Assembly: GCA_947474995.1 (NCBI GenBank)
Contig: CANJNJ010000005.1
Coordinates: 1 to 64,000, forward strand
From: Opitutaceae bacterium
GTDB taxonomy: Bacteria; Verrucomicrobiota; Verrucomicrobiia; Opitutales; Opitutaceae
Reading direction: 5' to 3'
Length of the DNA: 64,000 nt
Shown in pieces: positions 54,012 through 61,131 of the stretch. Within the stretch, counting starts at the first letter, position 1, and every line of letters starts with the position of its first letter. Below the pieces are notes generated by a model. It ran no database searches. It was not told the origin of the DNA and was given only the letters and a program-made list of their open reading frames with translations. The translations under genes and the position numbers were made by a program.

Positions 54012-55013
54012 ATGTTGTCCCGCTCTATCACCCTGCTGCTTGTCCTCGCGCCTCTGGCGCTGCGCGCCCAACCGGCGCCGGCCACTCCGGCCACTCCGGC
54101 CGCTCCGGCCGCTCCCATCGAGCACGGCACCGAGATCGTTGTCGCGCCTGGTCCCGCCAACCTCGATCAAATCATCAAGAACCCCGCCAGCCTCGCGGAA
54201 GGCCGGCGGCTTTTCCAAACTCATTGCACCTCCTGCCACGGACCCAACGGCGAAGGCGCACGCGGCGCGTCCCTCCTCTCGCCCAATCTGCCCCGCGTCG
54301 CCGAAGCGGCCGTAGCGCCTGCCGAAGCACCCGGCGGAGGTGGCGGTCGTGGTCGGGGCCGCGGGGCCAATGCCGCCGCCGCGACGGACGGTCCTCCGGT
54401 GTCGCCGTACGACCGCGCCCTGCAACAAATCATCCAGCGCGGCATCCCGGCCACTGAAATGCAGCCCCCTCGCCTGCAGCCCGGCGAACTCCCGCTCGTC
54501 GCCGCCTTCGTCAAATCGCTGGGCCAGCTCCCGCCCGAGCCCGTTCCCGGCAACGCCAGCCACGGCGCCGAACTCTTCAAGACCAAGGGCGCCTGCATGA
54601 CCTGCCACATGATCAGGGGCGAAGGCGCCGTCATCGGGCCTGACCTCTCCGACGTGGGGCGGGCCCGCGGGGTCGCCTACATGCGCCGCGCCCTGACCGA
54701 TCCCAACGCCGACGTACCCAAGGCGTTCCAAGCCTACCGCAACGATATCAGCCTGCCGCAGAATTTCCTGTTTGTCCGCGCGGTCACCAAGAACGGCGAG
54801 ACCATCGGCGGCGTACGCGTGAACGAGGACACGTTCTCGATTCAATTGCGCGATCTCACCGGCAAGGTGCGTTCGTTCTTCAAGTCGGAGCTGTCCGAAC
54901 TGCACAAGGAATGGGGCCAGTCCCCGATGCCGAACTATTCGGCCGTCTTCGCGCCAGGCGAATTGGATGATGTCGTCGCCTTTCTCGTATCGCAGCGCGG
55001 AGGCAACAAATGA
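54012..55013 (+). CDS. exported dihaem cytochrome c, partner of PQQ dehydrogenase
   Basis: This 333-residue protein has a signal peptide (MLSRSITLLLVLAPLALRAQ). Two CxxCH haem sites are CTSCH at 72-76 and CMTCH at 195-199. A Gly/Arg-rich insertion (PGGGGGRGRGRGAN, about 107-120) interrupts the first domain, an unusual feature. The second domain, with GPDLSDVGRARGVAYMRRALTDPNADVPKAFQAY and ending PMPNYSAVFAPGELDDVVAFLVSQ, resembles the haem domains of Planctomycetes-Verrucomicrobia cytochromes. Its stop overlaps the start of the PQQ dehydrogenase by four bases, so it is the likely electron acceptor of that enzyme in the periplasm. Confidence 0.9.
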   Translation: MLSRSITLLLVLAPLALRAQPAPATPATPAAPAAPIEHGTEIVVAPGPANLDQIIKNPASLAEGRRLFQTHCTSCHGPNGEGARGASLLSPNLPRVAEAAVAPAEAPGGGGGRGRGRGANAAAATDGPPVSPYDRALQQIIQRGIPATEMQPPRLQPGELPLVAAFVKSLGQLPPEPVPGNASHGAELFKTKGACMTCHMIRGEGAVIGPDLSDVGRARGVAYMRRALTDPNADVPKAFQAYRNDISLPQNFLFVRAVTKNGETIGGVRVNEDTFSIQLRDLTGKVRSFFKSELSELHKEWGQSPMPNYSAVFAPGELDDVVAFLVSQRGGNK

Positions 55014-56686
55014 AATTTTTCCATTTGGTCGGTTCTGCCGCGCATTTCGTCACTTCGAAGGGCTGCTGGGTCGCGGCCGGCTCGCTCTCGTTTGGCCTCG
55101 CGTCGCTGGCTTCGGGGCAGTCGCCCATGCCTCCTCCCCAGGTCCAGGTGCCCTATCAGCGGATCCTGAAGTCGTCCGATGATCCCGGCAATTGGCTGAC
55201 GTACGGCGGTAATTATTCCAACCACCGGTTCTCGAAGCTCACGCAAATCACGCCAGCGAATGTGGCCCAACTCACGCCCAAGTGGATTTACCAGCAGGCG
55301 GACACCTCCAAGTGGGAAGTCACCCCGCTCGTCGTCGACGGCGTCATCTATGTCAGCGAGCGGCCCAACATCGTCACGGCCTTGGACGGACGCACCGGCC
55401 GGCCGCTGTGGAACTATCGCCGCCCTTTCCCGACTGATGTTTCGATCTGCTGCGGCACGCCGAATCGCGGCCTCGCGATTCTGGGTGATTCCATCTATCT
55501 CGCCACGTTTGACGACCATCTGGTTTGCCTCGACGCGAACACCGGGAAGGAGCGTTGGGACGAAGTCGTGGTGGACTACAAGCTGGGTTATTCCATGACC
55601 CTGGCCCCGCTCGCGGTGAAAGACAAAATCATCGTTGGCGTTTCCGGCGGCGAATTCGGCATCCGGGGATTTCTGGCCGCCCACGACGCCAAAACCGGCA
55701 AGCGAGCCTGGCAATTCTTCACGGTGCCCGGCCCCGGCGAGCCCGGCAACGAAACCTGGAGCGGCGAAAGCTGGAAAACCAGCGGTTCCCCGACGTGGCT
55801 GACGGGCGCCTACGACCCGGATCTAAACCTGGTTTACTGGGGAGTCGGGAATCCGAGTCCCGATTACAACGGCGATGTCCGGAAGGGCGACAACCTCTAC
55901 TCGTGTTCCGAAATCGCGCTCGACGCCGATACGGGCAAGCTCAAGTGGCACTTCCAATTCACACCGCACGACGTGCACGACTGGGATTCGAATCAGATTC
56001 CCGTCCTCGTCGACGCCCAGATTGGCGGGCAGCCCCGCAAGCTTCTGGTCAAGGCAAACCGCAACGCGTTCTACTACGTCTTGGATCGCACGAACGGCGA
56101 GTTCATCACCGGCGCGCCCTTCTCCAAGCAGACGTGGGCGAGCGGCCTCGACAAGAAGGGCCGGCCGATTCTTCTGCCGGACAAGGAACCCACGGCCGAA
56201 GGCGTTCTCGTTTACCCCGGCCTCGAGGGGGCGACCAATTGGTTGAGTCCCGCGTATAACCCGATGACAGGGCTCTTTTACGTCCAGACCAAGGAAGACT
56301 ACGGCCAGTATTATTACAAAATCCCCGGCCCACACATGGTGGCGGGACATTTCGAGAACGGGGGCGGGCGCAATGTGATGGGTGAGGAACCCTACGGTGC
56401 GCTCAAAGCCATCGAAGCCACGACGGGAAAGATCCGCTGGGAGTTTCGGCAACAGATTCCCGGAGTCGCCTCGCCCAACGCCGGCGTCCTTACGACGGCC
56501 AGCGGCTTGGTCATCAGCGGCACGCGCGAAGGTCACGTCTTCGCGCTCGATGCGACCACCGGCAAAGTGCTTTGGAACTTCAACACCGGCGGCGCCATTT
56601 GGAGCGGCGCGGTGACGTTCCTGATCGACGGCAAACAGTGTATCGCCATCGCCGCCGGCTCGGGGCTGTACGTGTTCGGGCTGTAG
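55010..56686 (+). CDS. PQQ-dependent alcohol dehydrogenase, lanthanide-type signature
   Basis: This 558-residue periplasmic eight-bladed propeller has a signal peptide (FVTSKGCWVAAGSLSFGLASLASGQ region). The family hallmarks are present: vicinal Cys147-Cys148 (SICCGTPNRG), metal ligands Glu215 (SGGEFGIRG) and Asn281 (NPSPDYNGD), and catalytic Asp324 in TPHDVHDWDSNQ. Asp326, two residues after the catalytic Asp, is the position that is Asp in lanthanide-dependent enzymes (XoxF, PedH) and Ala, Ser or Thr in calcium enzymes. Several W-motif blades (GRTGRPLWN, ANTGKERWD, ATTGKIRWEF, ATTGKVLWNF) follow. The substrate is an alcohol or aldehyde by family. It is coupled to the dihaem cytochrome gene. 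Confidence 0.93.
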   Translation: MKFFHLVGSAAHFVTSKGCWVAAGSLSFGLASLASGQSPMPPPQVQVPYQRILKSSDDPGNWLTYGGNYSNHRFSKLTQITPANVAQLTPKWIYQQADTSKWEVTPLVVDGVIYVSERPNIVTALDGRTGRPLWNYRRPFPTDVSICCGTPNRGLAILGDSIYLATFDDHLVCLDANTGKERWDEVVVDYKLGYSMTLAPLAVKDKIIVGVSGGEFGIRGFLAAHDAKTGKRAWQFFTVPGPGEPGNETWSGESWKTSGSPTWLTGAYDPDLNLVYWGVGNPSPDYNGDVRKGDNLYSCSEIALDADTGKLKWHFQFTPHDVHDWDSNQIPVLVDAQIGGQPRKLLVKANRNAFYYVLDRTNGEFITGAPFSKQTWASGLDKKGRPILLPDKEPTAEGVLVYPGLEGATNWLSPAYNPMTGLFYVQTKEDYGQYYYKIPGPHMVAGHFENGGGRNVMGEEPYGALKAIEATTGKIRWEFRQQIPGVASPNAGVLTTASGLVISGTREGHVFALDATTGKVLWNFNTGGAIWSGAVTFLIDGKQCIAIAAGSGLYVFGL

Positions 56687-56709
56687 CGCTGGTCCCCGAC
56701 CGGCGTTGT

Positions 56710-56778
56710 GTTCGTAGTTCCGCCTTCAGGCGGAAGGTTTGCTCCGCTCAGATTCCGCCTAAAGGCGGAACTACGAAC
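56710..56778. repeat. ttccgcct/aaggcggaa palindrome pair
   Basis: gttcgtagttccgccttcag and its complement ctaaaggcggaactacgaac enclose two palindromic units. It lies 24 bases after the PQQ dehydrogenase stop, and the same family occupies 5941-6091 and 8869-8939. Confidence 0.85.
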
Positions 56779-56812
56779 GGATAGGCTCCTCTTGATTTGA
56801 CGCACCAGAGCC

Positions 56813-56867
56813 GGTAGGGACGCCTCTCCGCAGGCGTCCGCGGACGGCTCGGAGAGCCGTCCCTGCC
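56813..56867. repeat. ggtagggacgcc inverted repeat
   Basis: ggtagggacgcctctccgca and ggctcggagagccgtccctg pair as imperfect arms around ggcgtccgcgg. It is one of several unrelated repeats stacked between the PQQ gene and the regulator gene. Confidence 0.7.
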
Positions 56868-56903
56868 CACGTTGCTCACTTCCGCGCCCAGCACCTTGGC
56901 CGC
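56867..56903 (-). repeat. diverged duplicate of the regulator gene's 3' end
   Basis: These 37 bases match 56958-56994, the last codons of the gene at 56953-58209, at 32 positions in the same orientation (offset 91). On the minus strand the copy encodes AKVLGAEVSNVG against AKVLGVDVSKLG in the gene. Confidence 0.8.
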
Positions 56904-56952
56904 GCAAGGGACTGCCCGGCCCACCAGGCAAGCAACACCGTTCGGCCGCCCC

Positions 56953-58209
56953 CTACCCCAGCTTGCTCACGTCCACGCCCAGCACTTTGGCCGCGGCAGC
57001 CTTGTCGCCACGGCAGGCGTGCAGGACCATGTCGATATACTGCTTTTCCTGCCCAAGAAGATATTCCGACAGCGCCGGCCAGTGCTTCAGTTCCCTCAAC
57101 CGCAGCGGCAATTGCTGCGACGTGATGACTCTCGTTTCCGTCGTCGCGGCGATCTTCGAGACCACCTGATAGAGTTCGGTGAGATTACCCGGCCAGTGAT
57201 ACGCCGCCATCACGACCAGCGCGTCATCCGTGAACTCAATTAAGTTCGATTCAAAGAGCGGATTGGCCGCTTGCGACGTGTAGTGCTTCACCAGCAGCGG
57301 AATGTCCTCTGCGCGTTCGCGCAACGGCGGCATCTGCACCGGGAGGGAGGCGACGCGGTAAAAGAGCTCGTCGTGGAACGTGCCTTCGTCGACCAGTTTC
57401 TCAAGGTCCACGCTCGTGGTGCAAATCAACCGAAACCCGTGGGCGGTGTTGCGCAGGACACTGACCAGTTCCTTCTGCACCGGCAGCGAGAGACATTCCA
57501 GGTGCTGAAGAAAAAAAGTGCCTCCCTTGGCGGCCTTCACCCACGCGCCTCCCTCCCCGTTCTGGCCCAGCAGCCCCTCGCGAAAATTTATTTCGGAACT
57601 CAGGGCGCAGTCGATCCGCACAAAGGTCGATTCCGGCCCACCACTCGCCGTGTGAAGAATTTCTGCCACGGCGCTCTTGCCGGTTCCGGTTTCCCCGATG
57701 AGCAGCACCGGACTGCGCACCGTCGCGAGTTTTTTGACCTGGGAAATCAGCTTCGTCAGTTTCGGGCCGTTGCCAATCATCCGGCTTTCGATGTCCGTGG
57801 CCTTCACGCCCGGCGCGAGACCCGTGAGCGCCCGCTCCGCCTGAAACTTGCGGAATTCGAGCCCACGCCGAAGGGTGGCAATCAGTTCGTCGACCCGGAA
57901 GGGCTTCTGCAGGTAATCGAACGCCCCATACTTCAACGCCTGCACCGCGCTTTCCGTGGAAGCGTAGGCCGTCATGATGATGACGACGGCATTGGGGTCG
58001 TACAGCTTCAGCTGTTTGAGCAGCGTGATCCCGTCCATCGGTTTCATGTCGATGTCGGCCAGCACGAGGTCGTACTTGTCCGCCTTGTAGCGCACGAGCC
58101 CTTTTTCTCCATCGGTGGCGAAGGAGGTGGCAAAACCCGTGGGCTGGATGACGGCCTCGAGCATCTCGTGGATCGAGACGAGATCGTCGACAATGAGTAC
58201 GGCGGGCAT
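56953..58209 (-). CDS. NtrC-like response regulator with degenerate AAA+ domain
   Basis: This 418-residue protein has a receiver domain at 1-120 with Asp8-Asp9, phospho-acceptor Asp52 (VLADIDM), Thr80 and Lys102 (QKPF). The AAA+ domain at about 140-365 keeps Walker A (GETGTGKS, 172-179). It has TFFLQHL where Walker B (usually TLFLDEI) should be, and the sigma-54-contact GAFTGA loop is absent; the region reads LLGQNGEGGAWVKAAKGG. WPGNLTEL and the arginine region FYRVASLPVQMPPLRERAEDIP are kept. The C-terminal Fis-type helix-turn-helix stops at AAKVLGVDVSKLG, before the recognition helix ends. It is probably not a normal sigma-54 activator. It lies 134 bases from the broken pilC gene. Confidence 0.88.
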   Translation of the reverse strand: MPAVLIVDDLVSIHEMLEAVIQPTGFATSFATDGEKGLVRYKADKYDLVLADIDMKPMDGITLLKQLKLYDPNAVVIIMTAYASTESAVQALKYGAFDYLQKPFRVDELIATLRRGLEFRKFQAERALTGLAPGVKATDIESRMIGNGPKLTKLISQVKKLATVRSPVLLIGETGTGKSAVAEILHTASGGPESTFVRIDCALSSEINFREGLLGQNGEGGAWVKAAKGGTFFLQHLECLSLPVQKELVSVLRNTAHGFRLICTTSVDLEKLVDEGTFHDELFYRVASLPVQMPPLRERAEDIPLLVKHYTSQAANPLFESNLIEFTDDALVVMAAYHWPGNLTELYQVVSKIAATTETRVITSQQLPLRLRELKHWPALSEYLLGQEKQYIDMVLHACRGDKAAAAKVLGVDVSKLG

Positions 58210-58278
58210 GAAACAGGAAAAAAAGGGTGGGAACGACGTTCCGGAAGTCGAAGCGTGATGTCAATCGACGCGTGAAAT

Positions 58279-58336
58279 GGGGGCGCGACCGTCCTCGGTC
58301 GCTTTCAATCCGCGGCCGGGGGCGGCCGCGCTCCCC
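58279..58336. repeat. ggggcgcgaccgtcc inverted repeat
   Basis: Arms gggggcgcgaccgtcctcgg and ggggcggccgcgctccccтт-like ending at 58336 (ggcggccgcgctcccc) flank tcgctttcaatccgcg. It has the same type and position, just past a minus-strand stop codon, as 32370-32429. Confidence 0.75.
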
Positions 58337-58343
58337 TTTTCGC

Positions 58344-59536
58344 CTACTGGAGACCGCCGGCGACGGCACCGAGTTGGAAGATGGGGAGGAACATCGCCAT
58401 GACGATGCCGCCGACCACGACACCGAGAAACACAATCAGCATCGGCTCGATCAGGGAGGTCAGCGCGCCGACCGTCGCCTCGCACTCCACGTCGTAGAAG
58501 TCCGCGATCTTGTTCATCATGCCGTCCACGTTACCCGTGGATTCCCCCGCCTTCACCATGTGTTTCATCATCGGCGGGAAAAATTCGTTGGCGGCCAGCA
58601 CTTCGGACACTTGTCCGCCCTGGCTGACGTGCTTGGCGATTTCCTCGCAGGCGTCTTCGATCTGCACCTTGCCGCTGGCCGAGGACACGATTTCCAGCGT
58701 GCGCAGAATCGGCACGCCGGAACGAATGAGCGTGGCGTAGGTACGGCAGAACCGCGAAAGCGTAATCTTGTGGACGAGGTTGCCGAAAATCGGCGCCCTT
58801 ACGAGAAACTGGTCCTTCACCCGACGACCCTTGGGCGTTGCGACGAATTTGCCGACCCCCACATAGGTGCCATACGCGCCGAGGCCGATGGCCCACCACC
58901 ATGCCTTCATGAAATTACTGAGGTCGATCAGAAATTGCGTCGGCGCCGGCAGCTTGGCCCCGAAGTCTTTAAACATCGCCGCGAACACGGGAATGACGAA
59001 GATCAGCAGCACGTTTACGAGGGCCGTCGCGAGGCCGATGACCGCGATCGGGTAAGTCATGGCTGACTTGACCTTCTTGGTCAGCTTGACGGTCGACTCG
59101 AAATAGCCGGCCACCTTGGCCAAGATTTCCGAGAGACCACCGCTCGCCTCGCCCGCCTCGACCATCGAGGTGAAAAGATTGGGAAAGCTGTTGGGGAATT
59201 TCCTGACCGCGGACGAGAAGGAATTACCTTGGGAGATGTCGCCACGGACATCCCGGATGACGATGCGGAAAATGGGATCTTCGGTCTGGTGGGATCTTCG
59301 GTCTGGTCCTGCAGGGCCTCGAGACATTGCACCAGCGGCAGACCGGCGGTGAGCAGCGAGGCGATCTGTTGGGTGAAAAGAGCCAGTTCGCCAAGTGGGA
59401 GCTTGTACGTCTTGGATTTCTTCTCCAGCGCCTTCTGTTTGGCGAGGGCTTGGGCGGCCTTGACGCTACTGCCTTTTTTCTGAGCGGACTGCGAACGGGA
59501 GGTTTGCCCCGGGGTGGCCGAAGATAGCAATGCCAT
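58344..59536 (-). pseudogene. pilC: type IV pilus/type II secretion inner-membrane protein PilC/GspF, frameshifted
   Basis: The start at 59536 gives residues MALLSSATPGQ ... ELALFTQQIASLLTAGLPLVQCLEALQDQTEDP, the normal N-terminal T2SF domain start. The rest of the protein continues in another frame as PIFRIVIRDVRGDISQGNSFSSAVRKFPNSFPNLF, with the first membrane pair (MTYPIAVIGLATALVNVLLIFVIPVF) and the second T2SF domain (LSRFCRTYATLIRSGVPILRTLEIVSSASG ... FLPIFQLGAVAGGL). The shift is caused by an exact tandem duplication of 17 bases, 59274-59290 and 59291-59307; deleting one copy restores one continuous frame of about 390 codons. PilC anchors pilus assembly in the inner membrane. Confidence 0.93.
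59274..59307. repeat. exact 17-base tandem duplication inside pilC
   Basis: gggatcttcggtctggt occurs twice in a row without mismatch. Since 17 is not a multiple of three, the second copy changes the reading frame of pilC. Confidence 0.97.
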
Positions 59537-59757
59537 AGGGGGAGTTGACAGCGGCCGGTCCCTGCTCGCAATCCCTTTTGCGGAGCCCCGAAGCTAAATT
59601 CGCGGTGAGAAATACGTATTGCCGGAGGGGAAACGACCCGAAACTGGGGTAAAGAAACGGTTCGACCCAGCAACCTCCCACGCGGTCCAGGCGAGCGGCG
59701 CGCCCTCTGTTTGGGGGTGCGGCATTCCCAAAATCCTCCACGGACTCGAGCGCAAAC

Positions 59758-59831
59758 TGGAGCGGGCGGACGGAATCGAACCGACGAGACCTGCTTGGAA
59801 GGCAGGAGTTTTACCACTAAACTACGCCCGC
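59758..59831 (-). tRNA. tRNA-Gly (anticodon TCC)
   Basis: On the minus strand the acceptor stem is GCGGGCG/CGCCCGC, the D arm is TAGTTTAGTGGTAAAAC, the anticodon stem-loop is CTGCC TTCCAAG CAG with anticodon TCC, and the T arm is GGTTCGATTCC. Discriminator T and an encoded CCA (59758-59760) follow. Confidence 0.96.
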
Positions 59832-60130
59832 GTGGCGCAGGAAGGCAGCTTCGCCGACCCTCTCGTCCGGTCAAGCCCGCATCATTAGGGCGGCGTTTGC
59901 GGAGTTAAGTCAGTTTTGAGATCTGAGATCTCGGTTTATCAGGCACCGACGGGTTCCGTGCGGGCCCATCGAAGGTTGAGCCGCGCACATTGCCCGACCT
60001 CTGACATCTCAAATCTGCGTTCGGAGACCTCCTCGCGCCCGCAGGGCGAAAAAACGGCGCCAAGTCGCCGCACTCCCAAGCACGCTGGGTTGCCTCGGGG
60101 CGGTTCTTCGGGCATGGACTGCGGGGTCGC
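59832..60130. other. 299-base region without a gene, repeats only
   Basis: It contains the short near-palindrome gagatctgagatctc at about 59920 and the related tctgacatctcaaatctg at about 60001. It also holds half of a gagtgcggcg-type repeat (60052-60081: cggcgccaagtcgccgcact). No open frame looks coding. It precedes rsmE. Confidence 0.6.
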
Positions 60131-60850
60131 GTGAATCTTGTACTCTTCGAAGCCCATGAGCTGGCCATCCCGTTGCCGCAGGAGGATCGGCGTGCGGCTC
60201 ATATTCTCACCATTCTGCGGCGGCGGGTCGGCGACACGTTCGACGCGGGAGTGGTCAATGGCCCGCGCGGGAAAGCGACCCTTGCCGCCATCGGCGAGAC
60301 GACCCTTTCACTCACGTTCAACGGAGAGAGCGCTCCGGCACCTATCGTTCCTCTCACGCTCATCGTCGGGCTGCCGCGACCCGCGACGGCGCGCGATATC
60401 CTGCGTGAGGCGGCCACCCTGGGCGCCGCCGCGATCCATTTTGTTGCCACCGAGAAGGGTGAACCGAGCTACGGCAAGAGCACGTTGTGGTCTTCGGGCG
60501 AATGGCGGCAACTTCTGCTCACCGGAGCCGCGCAGGCGTTCGATACGCGGATTCCCGAGGTTTCCCATGGTCGTTCGCTCGTGGACACGGTCGCGGGCCT
60601 GCCGGAGGGTTCACGGCGAATCGCCCTCGACAATTACGAAGCGCCGGCGCGTTTCGGGCAGCTGGAGTTTTCCAAAGAGGTTCCGGTCGCCGTGGCGATC
60701 GGGCCCGAGCGGGGCTGGTCGGCGGTTGAACGCGATAAACTGCGCGGCAGCGGATTCGAACTCGCGCATTTGGGAGCGCGCGTGCTGCGGGTGGAAACGG
60801 CGGCAATTGCGGCAATGGCAATTATTCGGGCGAAACTGGGGTTGATGTAG
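60131..60850 (+). CDS. rsmE: 16S rRNA (uracil1498-N3)-methyltransferase
   Basis: This 239-residue SPOUT-class enzyme starts at GTG. The N-terminal PUA-like part has AIPLPQEDRRAAHILTILRRRVGDTFDAGVVNG. The knotted SAM-binding domain follows with IVGLPRPATARDILREAATLGAAAIHFV, VAVAIGPERGWSAVERDKLRGSGFELAHLGARVLRVETAAIAAMAII, which includes the GPERG and LRVETA signatures. It methylates U1498 of 16S rRNA. The GTG start is preferred because MNLVLFEAHELAIPL aligns with family starts, and no ATG precedes it in frame. It is monocistronic. Confidence 0.95.
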   Translation: MNLVLFEAHELAIPLPQEDRRAAHILTILRRRVGDTFDAGVVNGPRGKATLAAIGETTLSLTFNGESAPAPIVPLTLIVGLPRPATARDILREAATLGAAAIHFVATEKGEPSYGKSTLWSSGEWRQLLLTGAAQAFDTRIPEVSHGRSLVDTVAGLPEGSRRIALDNYEAPARFGQLEFSKEVPVAVAIGPERGWSAVERDKLRGSGFELAHLGARVLRVETAAIAAMAIIRAKLGLM

Positions 60851-60902
60851 GGGAGCGGCGTTTAGGGTTTAGAGTTGAGGGTTGAGCGTGAGGACCTTCG
60901 TG

Positions 60903-61096
60903 CCGGATGGGCCGGGCGATCCGCGCGCGGCCATTTCTTGACGGGCGCAGTCGCGTTCTTCGGCCACGCGGCCGTTCGACTACGCTCACGGCAGGCGAAA
61001 CCCGTTCGGTAGAGTTCAGGTTTTTCCGCGCGCGGCCTACCTTTTAATGATCTCCCAAACGTGCTTCCCCCGACGCCGGTCGGAGACCGGCGCTAC
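60903..61096. repeat. degenerate ggccgcgc repeats and a cgccggtcggagaccggcg unit
   Basis: gatgggccgggcgatccgcg, ttcggccacgcggccgttcg and tttttccgcgcgcggcctac are diverged members of the ggccgcgcacggagtg family. At 61072-61096 gacgccggtcggagaccggc plus gctac is the outer unit of 5941-6091. The repeats fill the 281-base gap between rsmE and the next gene. Confidence 0.65.
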
Positions 61097-61131
61097 TTTT
61101 CGGGCTTTCGCGCACGTTCCGAGGTGGCATA

